Source: Cryptomeria japonica
Lineage: Eukaryota > Streptophyta > Pinopsida > Cupressales > Cupressaceae
Reading direction: 5' to 3'
DNA length: 64,000 nucleotides
Assembly (NCBI RefSeq): GCF_030272615.1
Contig: NC_081411.1
Span: 181,310,977 to 181,374,976, forward strand
The translations under genes were made by a program, and so were the position numbers. Shown one piece after another: positions 45,582 through 57,830 of this stretch. Within the stretch, counting starts at the first letter, position 1. The number at the start of each line of letters is the position of its first letter. The notes below the pieces were generated by a model that made no database searches, was not told where the DNA came from, and saw nothing but the letters and a program-made list of their open reading frames with translations.

Positions 45582-46630
45582 GTGGCAGATCCACCCTCTG
45601 AAGGAGATAACAAGTATAGTTTCAAAAAAACTAATTATATTTCTAATTTCCATTCATTATTTCCTTGTATGGGTGGAAATTTAAATTGATATTAAAATGA
45701 CACTTTTATTTGTGATAGACAATTAATCGATTAAATATTTAAAGACAATAATAACGTCAATATTTTTTTATTTTTCTTAATTATATAAGAAAATAATTCA
45801 GTTTTTAATATGAATTTTAAGATGAAAAATTAAATCAATTATCTAACTAATTAAAATAGATAATTTAGTAATGTCCAAGTGTATGTGTGTTCTATCACAA
45901 CCCAACATTTTTTGACTGCTAAGTTGCCTCTTCCTCAATATTGTTCTCTTCTTGTTGTGATGTCTACCTATCTAATACACTCATAGAAATGATAGGAAAT
46001 AGTTCAACATAGTGTTATCATATAAAAATCAATAATTCAATTTCAAATTAAAATTAAAATTTTGAATTACTCCTAATTCATCACAACAAAAATTTACTTG
46101 TTTCATAATAATGTTTTAGCTCATGCAAAAACAAGACATGAGAATGAGGCTTCAACGAATTACAAGACTATGTTTTGTATGAAAAATACAACTTCATGAC
46201 CTTGATAATGCTAACATAGTGAATGATTTTCTTTTGATTCACCTATGTAAACTATTATTTTGAGGATTCAAAATTTAACTCATAAACACTTTATATCATT
46301 TTTACAAAGGCTTCCTAGCCCTTACGTCCATTGATATCACTTTAGTCAAATTATCTTATATTCTTTTATAAAAAATGATATATTAGGTCATGCTTTGTTA
46401 TTAAAAACACACAACATGCATGCACATATAAAGTACTAATTTAGAGTTGAATCCCCAAGGTAAAATATTTATCACCTACCTTAAGTTGTATTTAAATTTT
46501 ATATTATAGCGGGTAATCAAAATTAAAGAGAATCTACCAAATACTCTCATGTTAGGAAAACACAACAATGAACTTTAATAATATACATGAGCCTCATTTT
46601 TTTCCTCTTTCAATATAAAATAGTATAAAT
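45582..46630. repeat. Direct repeat copy 1 (~1,050 bp)
   Basis: It matches 48,920-49,968 over its full length, from CTCTGAAGGAGATAAC near 45,595 to TTTCAATATAAAATAGTATA near 46,610. Landmarks in both include GACAATTAATCGATTAAAT, TGTATGTGTGTTCTATCACA and CAATGAGGCTTC-like sequence. There is no coding frame. The right end joins the Copia fragment abruptly. Confidence 0.88.
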
Positions 46631-48432
46631 AAGATTCTCTTTCATTTTCCAGACCTCAACTCTGGTTTGATCAAGATCCTTAACTGCAACAATAAGCTGA
46701 TGTTGAAGACCACTAGAATCCATTGATTCATCTTCCTTGATCTTCCTCAAGTTGTTAGACTTCCTCAGAGGAACTAGGCTTTGATACCAATTGTTGAAAT
46801 CAAGGAACACTGAGAGGGGGGGTGAATCGGTGTTCTGCAATTTTTTACTTTATTAACTTGTGTTTTTACCCAATTAATACATTGAACCAAAAGAAAGATG
46901 CAGTACACAAAATAATCAACCACGTTTTATACGTGGAAAACCCGATCAAGGAAATAACCATGGTGGGGATGAGACCCACAAAATGAGTATACTCAAATAA
47001 AAGGTTTACAATGGAATGCACATGCATTTAGGCACACCGCATAGAGCTCATTGTTGAAAACAAGAAGGGAAACAACCCTAGGAAGGCTCACTACCTTACA
47101 AATGAGTTGCAAATGATCACAAGAGAATATGAACTACTGAACAACATCTACAAATGCCTAGGTATAGTTCCAGTTAAACACAATGTCCATTGATTTCACA
47201 CTTTGCCTTATACTACTATATTCCACAGTTCTGCAATATTCTGGAGCATAAATATTCAACTTGCACATGTGCAACTGCACACAATCGATCATGAACATCT
47301 CTCACATAACCACCAATATCCAAAATGATCATAACAATCGACCTTATATATCCATAACAAGAAATTAGGTTACGCGAACCAAAACAATTGTCCCACGCTA
47401 CAAAAACCATCAAACAAAACATTTGGATCTCAAAAGTAATTACCAAAACCGATCCGCATAATCCGCATAAGTATTATCCATAGGAGACTGCTGATGTGCA
47501 CTGTTGAACTGAGGACCGATATGCCAGAACACCTAACTACAATCAAATCAACACCAGAGGCTAAAATCATGGGATAAGGCTATCCAGACATGCATCAACT
47601 TTCAACCAGATCCACAACACAAGATATTAACCTGAAATCAAATGCCACCAAAATTATTGAACTCTGTCTGATACTTTGTCCTAGTCAGCTGGACTAGGGC
47701 CAATTTACAATCTGACTTTCGTTACGATGAACTCACATACTGCGAATGGGATAACTGACTTGGTTTTCCCTCAATGGCAACACTGGATGACCTGTGTAAT
47801 GTCTCTTGCCAACACGTGTAAGATCAAAACTTTTCAGATCCATCACATTGTAAAAACTCGAACAATATGGATTTTGGTATATATGTTTGCATATTAAGTT
47901 CCTCAAAACCCAGTGGAAACATCCCAATACAACGGTTCAACCAGTTAGAATTTTTGATAAGGTCTCCACTGTCATCATTGTAAGCCCAAAACATTTGGGA
48001 CACATCATAATTTTTGAACACCCTTAATCACAGAGTTGATCAGATTTGAAAGAAATTTAGAATATGCACAGAAAATAGAAGAACTGCAATAAGAGTTTCA
48101 TATGGACAAGAACTCATAATATTTATGAGCATGGATTGGTCGGCCAAAGGATTAGCGTCATCTAAAGACTACAAATCTTGCTCCAGGTCAAAGGAATATA
48201 TATTGATATGCCAATAGTGGGAGTCTGGAGTATGACCCGTACTGACTCCATAGGAGTTATTCAAAATACAGGCACTAAGTACCACGACTCAACATATATG
48301 GAAATTATAATTGTTTCAACGTTAGACTTGAGAGATGATAGCTACCTGGAACGCCATATTGATTTATTCACCCACTGGGAAAACAGAATTTATTAAAATT
48401 GCAATATAACATAAGGTAGATAGTAACTAACA
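46631..48432 (-). repeat. Copia LTR fragment with short internal piece, reverse orientation
   Basis: A minus-strand primer-binding site (TGGTATCAAAGC, 46,778-46,789) marks the 3' end of a 5' LTR whose plus-strand edge begins TGTTGAAATC at 46,792. The leader block reads on the minus strand CCATGGTTATTTCCTTGATC then GGGTTTTCCACGTATAAA (about 46,930-46,968). The outer LTR end may be ACTAACA near 48,432, giving about 1.64 kb, but that is uncertain. Only about 150 bases of the internal region (46,631-46,777) remain, reading MDSSGLQHQLIVAVKDL on the minus strand, and no second LTR is seen. Small frames inside are not genes. Confidence 0.65.
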
Positions 48433-48919
48433 TTGGCACTTGTGTTCATGGTTTATTGGAAAGCCTTGCCGATCTTACAATATGGAGGTCCGGTTTACCA
48501 GGTGCTATTGCTATAATCTCTCAAGAAAATGTAGAAGAATAAGGCAGCAGTAGATAAGGAATTTCAACAGGAAACAGCATCTCAACCAAAAGGGCAATAA
48601 TGGAGTCAAAACAATATAGTTAAGATCTATTAATATCTCAAATTTTTCTCTATTAAATGAAATTTAGATTTATGTAGACTCGAGATAACTCTAGTTCAGT
48701 ACAAGCAATAAACATTTCAGACGTCGAATTTGATTGCATACCTGAACAATGGGAAGTCTAAACCGGTAGCCCAACTATTTTGATGCGAGTTCACTCTGGT
48801 TCTCAGCCCTTTTCCTGATTCGACTTCTTGTCTACCACCGTAGAACACTCCCCTTTCTTTTTGGAACCATTTATAAACCAAAAATGAATTTTCCCCACTT
48901 TGCACAAGATGATTCGATG
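48433..48919. other. Unique spacer before repeat copy 2
   Basis: A 92-codon minus-strand frame (48,717-48,995) overlaps the start of repeat copy 2. It has no recognisable domain, and the matching sequence in copy 1 does not keep a long frame, so I do not call it a gene. Confidence 0.45.
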
Positions 48920-49968
48920 GAAGAAAATGCTCCACTCTCTGAAGGAGATAACCGCTACAGTTTCGAAAAAAGCTAATTCTATTTCTCATTTCCATTCGCT
49001 ATTTTCTTGTAATGGTAAAAATTTAAACTGACTATTTTATTTATGATAGACAATTAATCGATTAAATAAATAAAGACTGTAAAGATGTTATATTTTATTT
49101 TTATTTTTCTTAATTATGTAAAAAAATAATTCACTGTTCAATATAAATTATAATATGACAAATCAAATCAATTATTTAACTGGTTAAAATAAACAATTTA
49201 ATGTCAAAATGTATGTGTGTTCTATCACAACCCAATATTTGTTGACTGCTAGGCTGCCTCTTCCTCAATATTGATCTCTTCTTGTGGTGATGTCTACCTA
49301 TCTAATACACTTGTAGAAACAATAGGAAATAGTTCAGCATAGTGTTATAATTTTAAAATCAATAATTGAATTTCTAATCATTCAAATTAAAATTTAACTT
49401 TTTAATCACACCTAATTCATCACAAAAAAAAAATACTTATTTCATAATAATGTTTTATTCGTGAAAAAACAAGACATGACAATGAGGCTTCAGTAAATTA
49501 CAAGAGTATGTCTTGTATGAAAAATACAATTTCATGACCTTGATAATGGTAGGATAGTGAATAATTTTCTTTTGATTCACCTATGTAAACTAATTTTTAG
49601 AAGATTCAAAATTTTACTCATAAACACTTTATATCGTTTTCACAAATGCTTCCTAGCCCCTATGTCCATTGATATCACTTCAATCAAATTATCTTATTTT
49701 CTTTTATAAAAAATGATATATTAGGTCATGCGTTGTGATTAAAAGCACACAATATGCTTGCACACAATAAAGTACTAATTTAGAGTTCAATCCCCAAGGT
49801 AAAATATTTATCACCTACCTTAAACTGTATTGAAATTTAATATTATAGTGGGTAACCAAAATTAAAGAGCATCTAACAAATAATCTCATGTTAGGAAAAC
49901 ACAACAATGAACTTTAATAATATATGAGTCTCATTTTTTTCCTCTTTCAATATAAAATACTATACATC
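48920..49968. repeat. Direct repeat copy 2 (~1,050 bp)
   Basis: This is the second copy of 45,582-46,630 in the same orientation and of nearly equal length, with scattered substitutions and small indels. It ends TTTCAATATAAAATACTATA near 49,964, after which sequence is unique. Confidence 0.88.
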
Positions 49969-50904
49969 AATCTCTCAACCAAATGTTTGTATATTTTTTT
50001 CACATGTCTAACAAAAACCTCATAAAATTGCCCCACCAAAATTCATGGCATGGTGAACAAAATATAATTTAATACTATAATAAATTGTATTTAGATGTGC
50101 ATTTTAAACATGATATTATTTGTATGTACGCATCTTTGTCAAATATATATATCATTATTAGTTGCTTCCAAAATGAACAAGTTAGAACCTTTTTGAGTTT
50201 AGATTCCATTGGAGAAGACTACTGGTTTTGGTTGTTCCTCATCACTAAAGTTCCCTCTAAAATAACAATTTAAGTTTCAAATCCTTGTCTCTCAATTAAA
50301 TTTAGAAAAAACATAAATATAATACATACTTGACAAGCTCATTAATCCATTTCAATTGTGAAGATACTTCTATAGGAACTAACTGTGTAATTCTACTTGT
50401 TTAATTTTTGTAATATTTCATAAGCCTCAAGTGTTTAGCTAACTGGAGCCTCTCTATTAATTCTTCATATATAGCCACCAATTTGTCACAATCAATTACA
50501 TTAATGTCCACTAAATTATTACCAAACTCACAATGTTACAATAGAAATAGCACAATAAAGAATTTAAAATGTAAACTTAATAAATACTTTAAATTTGAAA
50601 AATTAGAAAAAATAATATTGACATAAAACAAAAACATTGATCTATTGCTGACTGTATAATCTGATTTTAGTACACCTGCTTAGAGGCAGTGATAGTCTAT
50701 GTTACTGTTCATGATGGCTGATTCAGTTGTATTTTTTTTCTGTATTTTATTTAATCCAATATTAAAAAAATCTACTCATAAAATAAAAAATTATTCAAAG
50801 TCTGTTGTCTCCTAAATTAGGGAAGAAAACATGATTATTTTACTAATCTAGTGGTATGCGAGGAGACTGATGTGAAAGTGATTTGACTTAACGAAATTTG
50901 TTTC
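49969..50904. other. AT-rich intergenic sequence
   Basis: No supportable gene. It lies downstream (minus sense) of the TIR-NBS relic and may include its former 3' flank. Confidence 0.55.
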
Positions 50905-51243
50905 TTATTTCTGATGTAGCTTATCAACAATTGCAGTTAAAGCGTGGCAGATTCTCCAATCTTCGCCTTCCTTAACGCCCCACTCACACCACGTCTTCAT
51001 TATTCCTCGCATGCTAAGAATATGAAACTGTCGGTAAAGCCGTCCATAATTTTGGCGGCTAATTATCCTTGTAATTATCCAATCTCCTTGTCGCAAGTTG
51101 AATTTCCATGTTGAATCTTCAAAGGATTCGTTTATGGTGTGTAGTGAAGCAGAGTTACTGACCACAACCACACCACAAACAATGACGATTGCTCTGGGAG
51201 AAAGCCAAATGTCTGAATGGCGAAGATAAGCCTCAGAAAGCAC
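50905..51243 (-). pseudogene. Unidentified ORF, possible C-terminus of the TIR-NBS gene
   Basis: This 112-codon frame is open to a stop at 50,905 and lies about 100 bases downstream of the NBS fragment on the same strand. It has ordinary globular composition (WKFNLRQGDWIITRIISRQ, CHALTAIVDKLHQK) and higher GC than the surroundings, so it looks like real coding sequence. I do not recognise the family. Position and strand suggest the C-terminal domain of the same resistance gene, joined to the NBS by deletion of the rest. The first ATG may not be the original start. Confidence 0.45.
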
Positions 51244-51341
51244 ATCTTTTGGGCCTGTCTTTTACAAGAAGGGATTCATTTTATTCTGAAATATGATTTG
51301 GAACATAGTGCATTAGGAGAAGCCAAGATTTAAATATCACT

Positions 51342-52330
51342 TTAATTTGGTGCACACCAGAAATTTGGTGTACTATGAAAACTCAGATCTTTTTCACCGA
51401 AGAGATCTTTAAGGAGTTTCATTTGTAATGAAGGTAAATTGCATCTAACTGAAGCTTCCCGGACATCAAATAGAAAACAAGCTCGAGCATATTGTTGTCG
51501 CTTTCTATTGAACAACTCTTTCGACAACTCTATCGAAAGAGTTGTTTTACCCACTCCTCCCATTCTGAAGATGCCAACAATCTTAACCTTCCCTTCCCCT
51601 TCTTTATTCATTCCACAGCAGATTTCAAAATCTTGAACAAGATTATGAAGGCATCGCCTTTCAAAATCTCGTACGAGCTTGTCAAGTGCTACTGGATTTT
51701 TTGCAACGTGCAAAGGCTTTATCCTCTGTACTTCCCATTGGACTGCTGATAGTATGCTTCTATGCTCACCGATACTTTAAACCAAAAAAAAATTGAATTT
51801 GATAAGAAATTAATTGTAGTTACCACATTTAACATAGTTTATTTACAAAGGCAATGGAATAAAAGAGAGGCGAATGGAAAGAAAGACAACTTACTTGGAA
51901 TTATTCATTTCGTAACCTGTGGTGAATGAAATAGATTGGAGGGCTTCCTTCCACAGCTTAAGCTTGTCTAGGTGCCTGGATTTCTTTCGGTATTGAATGA
52001 ATGCATCAGCGTAGACTCCCTTTTCTATATGGCGTAGTGCCCAGGGTTCCACCTCATAAAACACAGGAATAATCTTAGCTGGGTCTTTAACATGAGAGCT
52101 AGCTCCGACAAACACCAAGGGGACTCTGCATATCTTTTGGAGAATATAGCGATGTGAACTGCAGCTGAGCGAATAGTGGTCTCGATGGTAGAAGGAAAGG
52201 GTTGACCAAGTTCCATCTCTTCCAAATCAAGAAAAGCCCGTATTCCTAATTCCTTAAGGGAATTGTAGAGCGGAAGCGCCAGGGAATATTTGGAATCAGG
52301 ACGTCTGTGATTGATGAAAACATCATACAA
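51342..52330 (-). pseudogene. TIR-NBS(-LRR) resistance gene, 5' part only
   Basis: This is a relic of an intracellular immune receptor. Exon 1 (51,895-52,330) is the TIR domain: YDVFINHRRPDSKYSLALPL, then DLEEMELGQPF, IAIFSKRYAESPWCLSELAL and IIPVFYEVEPWALRH. A one-base frameshift after LALMLK (about 52,100-52,118) breaks it. The intron 51,760-51,894 has GT/AG ends and keeps phase. Exon 2 (51,342-51,759) starts the NB-ARC domain: VAKNPVALDKLVRDFE, the P-loop GGVGKTTLS in IFRMGGVGKTT (family GMGGVGKTT), and RACFLFDVREASVR. It stops soon after, at HSTPNFWCAPN, so kinase-2, GLPL, MHD and LRR regions are missing. The original receptor would have been about 1,000 residues. The first Met of the open frame may not be the true start. 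Confidence 0.92.
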
Positions 52331-55300
52331 TGTTGTTGTATGCCCTCAGGTTCAATTCCTGAGAAAGCATGGTATTCATCTTTATGTTGTGGGGACGATG
52401 AAGATGATGCCATTGATCGCAGCTCAGACCTTTGTAATTCGTGGAATGATATATGAGAAAGAGCAAGAGCAGAGACAAGTGCACAAGATCAGAGTTAGTG
52501 TAGATATAATAAATATCAGAGCTGTTGCAGGCAGGTTTGTTCCTTCCCCGAAAGAACAAGGAAAAGCATTTGGAAACAGAACAGACTTATACACAGTAAA
52601 TCGAATTTGATTCAAAGTAGGGAAAAACGATCAACGTTGGCAACTTGCATATAGTGACTGGCTTTGCCGGCCCCTTGCACATAGTGATAACAGGTAATTT
52701 GGAAAGTCTGCAATAGTAGGGGTTTCCGTGTGGGGTTCAATTCCCAGATAACGTTGATATTTATATTTTTGGTCTAACTACTTTAATTTGTATTATTAAT
52801 TATCACCTAGTCTCTCCAAAATATGCCCTCTAGTTACGATTAAACATACTAATCATCATGACAAGGAAACGCGCGGTGGGAAACACAATTGAGGGGATAG
52901 ATGACGATTGAACTTCCTCCCTAAAAAGAAAGGAACACGCCATCTTTCCAACTTAACCAGTGCGCATGAATTATCCGCAACGTGCTTGGCTACTTTTCAA
53001 ACTTTGAAATATTTATATTTATCAAAGACAAATCACATGGCTGACTATTCTGCCATGACTCTTTCCATCGATGGAACTTATTTCCTACATTTCTTTCATG
53101 AAATTGCCTATCCTTCCAGTTAGTTGCATAGCGTAGAAGAGGGAAATTGCAAGCAAGATTCATAGAAATACAGCGACAGCATCTCAAATCATATTACTTT
53201 TATAGCATTATTTTGTATCAACTATTATGATTATATTAAACTCTTAACAATGAGTATAAAAATTTACTCCATTCAACTTATTTTAAATAGTATTTATTAT
53301 ATTTTATAGAGTTTGAAAATAATTATTAATTTAATTGTACTATTGTTAAATATTTTTGTTGTCTTTTCTATCTTTATTAAAATTATAAGATTAGTTAATT
53401 AGTTTTTATTAGAATTAAAGACAAAGGGTAGTAATTTTCCTCTCCTAACAGAATTTTTCAATGTTTTTTCTCTATATCTTGATATTTTCTATTGTAGGCG
53501 TAAGTGTGAGTGAATACAAAAGATTTGGAGGTTATAGTTTAAGGTCACATGGAAAGGTTTAAACTCTACAATCAAAATGTAAGTGTCAAATTGAATGTAG
53601 CTTGTGCACAATCACATAATTCACAAAGCATTTAATTTTAGTCAATTTTTAATAGATACATTTCATGTATCTAACATTAATCTCGGACCACAATAATTTT
53701 AGTTTCATCTATTCTCAAATTAAGGAATGCATATACTTTTAATATTTTAATTTAAAATTCAATAATGAATTTAGTTCTTAATCAATTTCCTCAATTTAGT
53801 CTAATTGTCATATTGATTGGCTATTTATTTTTATTATCCTATTTATCTATTTATTATTATTTTATCACCCTATATAAATTTCTCAACTTAATTAAAATTA
53901 ATACTCCTTATTTTTTATTTCTTCTATTTTCCAATTCAAATTAGAAACGATTTGTTAGAATTTTGATCAATCCTTGTATTCATTATTTGGATGTTTTTAT
54001 CATGGATGTATATTCCTCATTCATTTGATATAATGTCTTGTGTCACAAAATTTAATAGGATAATGACATATTTTTTATCATATGGTATTAATGTAGATCT
54101 TACTTCACACTTATTCTCATTAAATACATTTTAAGATGATGCTTTGTGTGATTACAATTTTTAAATGAAAAATCATGATGTGGTAGGAGATCAAATCCAA
54201 AATATGAGGATGAAATTGGAGGAAGCGTTGGAACGCCAAACACTCATGAAAAAAATGAATATCCAATCAATTTAGACTAGATGCTTGAACAAAATAGAGA
54301 TATAGTTTTACTAGTTAGGATATCTAATACCAATAGACAAAGTGTCTTTTAAAACAACTTTATTTAGATTGTTCGCTAGATTGATTTCAATTTAGGCTTG
54401 TAATTTAGATATATCTAGCTGAAAATTGTTGAGAAATGTTAGTTTGAAACTATTTTATTTACTCAAAATTAATCTATTTTATTTTGTAACTATTGTATTG
54501 TATCAACATTGTTTACTTTATAATATTGAATTTTAAAATAAGTTTGATTATTTATAAAAATCATTTAAAAAGTTATAAAATATATATTATCAAAATAAAT
54601 TATTTTTTATTAATCTACTTATTTTTTTAAAACTATTTTCTAGAAATTTGAGTTATAAGAAATAGTGGATAAATTTTAATTTTATGATTTTTCCTATACC
54701 TTTGATTAATGGTTGAAATTTTAAATAATAAATAGTATTTATACATCTATTTAAGAGAAAAATTTAAATCAAAATTTTGTCTGTGTTTCTTTTATATATT
54801 TTATTTAATAATTTGTACTATTAAGTATTAACATTTTGATGTTTAATGACATTTGTCAAATTTAATATATAAGATAATATTTTTATTTACACTCTCATAT
54901 TATTATATTCTACCTTTCATTAATATTGTAATATATCACTTGAAATTAATTAATTGATCTATATCTAAGTTAAAGTATAACAACTAATAATCATATAAAT
55001 AGTCCTGATTACAATATCGTTAGTTCGTAATGAAAGAAGAATACTTATGCAACCATTGGATGCAATTTACTTTTTTAGTTGATCAATAGCATGAGAGAAT
55101 TAAAAAAGGTTATGTACAATTCTATAGTTCTAATATTTGTATATACTTTAATGATTTAAAAAAATCCTTTTATTTTTTTTCCTATTGACTTAATTTCCTA
55201 ATATTATTGTAGAATTCGTAAAAAAGAATTTAGTTTTTTAGTTCACCAATAACATAAAAGAAAAAATAAAAATAAGATGATGTGCAATTAAAAAAGTCTA

Positions 55301-55764
55301 GTAAGAATAAATCTTATCTTCTTGGATGTAACAAAGGCATGAATCTAGAAAAATCTCATCTTATATAGTGCAAGCAAGTACCTGGGTCGATATACCCATT
55401 CAAATTCACACATTTGTTTTAACAATATTGACAAATGTAGACAAATCTAATCACATTCAATACATAGTACAAATCATATATTTTGACCTTATAATGCCAG
55501 CTAATAGATATTGCTCTATATTCTATTAAATTTGAAGAAGATTGAAGCGATATTAGAATCAGATATGTTTCATGATTTTTAAATATTTTCAATATAATAT
55601 TAGCTCAAATGTTAACAATATTAGATGCAATTTATTTAAATAGTTGGCCAATCCTATGATATAGCTGAAATAAAAGGTGATCTAAAATTCTATAATTCTA
55701 GTATTTGAATATACTTTAATGATTTGAAAAAATCACCTTTTTCTATTGACTTATTATTCTAGAA
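52331..55764. other. Intergenic sequence, increasingly AT-rich
   Basis: 52,331-52,760 is the former upstream region of the resistance gene. It is less AT-rich but has no clear promoter element. Short frames at 52,311-52,615 and 52,908-53,187 on both strands lack domains. From 53,200 to 55,764 there is only AT-rich sequence without genes. Confidence 0.55.
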
Positions 55765-56035
55765 CACATTGCAAAATTTATATTCTTCCAAATTGAAGGG
55801 TCTCGCCCAATCGCCTAGACATTCACCATCACCCGGCTATGTTTGGGCATCGCAAATCCTCCGATCTTGGAGGAGATTTCATCTTCGTGGGGAAGAATCA
55901 CTGGAACAGCAGGATGCAATCGTAATATTTCCTTCATGGCTGCATGGAGATAAGACAGACACTCTAAATCAGATTCTTCCACTCTTATATTGCAACCAAC
56001 TACTTCATCCAATTCCTAGCTATAGGGTAAGGTTG
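55765..56035 (-). pseudogene. Cytochrome P450 exon fragment
   Basis: The minus strand reads ELDEVVGCNIRVEESDLECL, then YLHAAMKEILRLHPAVPVIL with the K-helix ExxR (EILR), then GGFAMPKHSRVMVNV. A TAG at about 55,812 takes the place of the Trp in the VNVWAIGRDP motif, after which AIGRDPSIWKN continues to about 55,765. This is the K-helix to pre-PERF region of an A-type plant P450 (CYP71 clan). The PERF motif, heme-binding Cys loop and all N-terminal parts are missing. P450s are ER-bound monooxygenases; the substrate cannot be inferred. Confidence 0.9.
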
Positions 56036-57289
56036 TTGAAGCCCTCAAAAACCTCTCGTAGTGGTGCTTATTCACCCTTTCGTTCTATTTTTGGTATGGG
56101 CTTTTCTCTTTGTTGTTTGTATGTTTGTGCCTTTCTAGCTAGCTATAGGCTACTAGTTGGCTGTGTTTATCTCGATGGTAGCTTATTGTAATTAGGTTTT
56201 TGCGTCCCCTCAAAACCTACTTTACCCTATATAAAAAACATATGTCACTCAATAGAAAAAAAAATTTCGACATGAGCATCCTGTCTCTCCTATTATATTA
56301 TCTCAACATAGATACCATATGAAATAATAAAGCACATCATAGCTAGACACAATTCAAAGAAACAACCCCTATTCCTTTAGATAGAATTCATATTAGAAAA
56401 TAGCCTATAAGAATAAATTGTTCTAACTATTTGCATCCATTATTAAAATTTAGATTGTGAAGAACATCTAAAAGATTTTTATACTATATGAATAATTTTG
56501 AGACAAATCTCTTTCTATAAATGTTGTCACTAGTCACTCTAATCTTGACTGCTTTAACATTAGAAGTTGATACAAAATATTTAAATGATATAATTAAACA
56601 TGCAAAATAAATGAAAGTTAGAAAGTTATCAAAACATCAAAAATAAATAAATAAATGTATATTATTATAATATTTGAAATTTATGTCACCATATAAAAAC
56701 ATAAAGCAAAAATATAGACACAAAGCCATATTTATTCTCAAAGTTTTCATTCAAATTCTAATTTCATTAATTGTATAGAAACTCTTTAGTTTAAACTTAG
56801 AACTTTAAGATTGGAGATGTTACATTTTTCATTTATTAAGAAAAGATAGAAAAATATTGGTGAACACCATAAAAAAGTTTCTAACATTGAATGAAAACTT
56901 GTCACCTAGCAACTTTGGAAAGATGGTCATAACTTCACATTAATATTTTTTAGTTATTCCAATTAATAGTGCGATGCAATATTTTATTTTAAAGATTTAT
57001 TATTATATAATTTTTATTTTGTAATGAATTAATAATATATATAATATTTCTATAGTTTATGTTGATGATTAAATACTACATTTTGATGTATTTATGATGT
57101 TTTTTTTTTTATAAATGTTTTGAATTATATTTGCAGAACAAAATACTTATGTAAAAAAATCATATATATAATTAATAGTAATTTTTAATGTTAATTGATT
57201 TTTGACTACAAAAGTGTAATCTCTTTAATATTTTGATTATATTTTAGAGAAAAACATTTGAATACATTTGTAAAACCCCTCAATTTGAG
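56036..57289. other. AT-rich intergenic sequence
   Basis: The frame at 55,769-56,191 (plus) is the antisense shadow of the P450 relic. I see no exon upstream of the relic. The remainder is AT-rich and empty. Confidence 0.55.
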
Positions 57290-57830
57290 TTATAATTTGT
57301 CGATAAGCAATCCCTTGTGGGGGTACACCGCCACCGAAATTGTCTCACACCGTTAAATTATGGTTGTTTTCTGGCTGCCGAGAAATTTCGTCCGAGCAGG
57401 ATTTAAACTGCCCGTAGGTCTAGGTGGAGGTTCATGATCGCCATGTTTCGTTGGATCTTTCAGAGCTACCAACAAAAAGGCATGTTATTTGCAATGAAAA
57501 GCGTGCTAATCTGCTGAGAACATCTACCTACGAAAGGCCTTATTCGATTCTATATCATCTGAATCTCTGCTAGCCGGGAGCCACCAGTCCCTCGCTATTT
57601 ATCTGAGGCCGTACCGAAATGATAAGAACATCCATCCCAAGCCGATCAATGAGCGGCAATAAAGCGACGATGAAAGAAATAAAGGTGATCCAACACAGTT
57701 GAGTGTTCAATGAGATCCTTCCCATCTGGAAGGATATAGGGGTTTCTCCAGATCCTCCAACTGTCGAAATTTTTTTGCCAATCCTTCTAAAATGCATTAA
57801 GCTTTTATTCAAAATTATTTATTAATCTTT
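57290..57830 (-). other. GC-richer island with unassigned coding-like sequence
   Basis: About 540 bases stand out by base composition. A minus frame at 57,570-57,812 encodes 80 residues with one hydrophobic stretch (WITFISFIVALLPLIDRLG). A second minus frame over the same DNA reads WQKNFDSWRIWRNPYILPDG and looks as protein-like. The two compete, so I cannot choose. I do not recognise a family. It could be a decayed exon. Confidence 0.35.

Noticed and set aside
57395-57425. Possible tRNA B-box (GCAGGATTTAAACTGC)
   Set aside because: It does not fit the GGTTCRANNCC consensus, and no acceptor or anticodon arm can be drawn around it.
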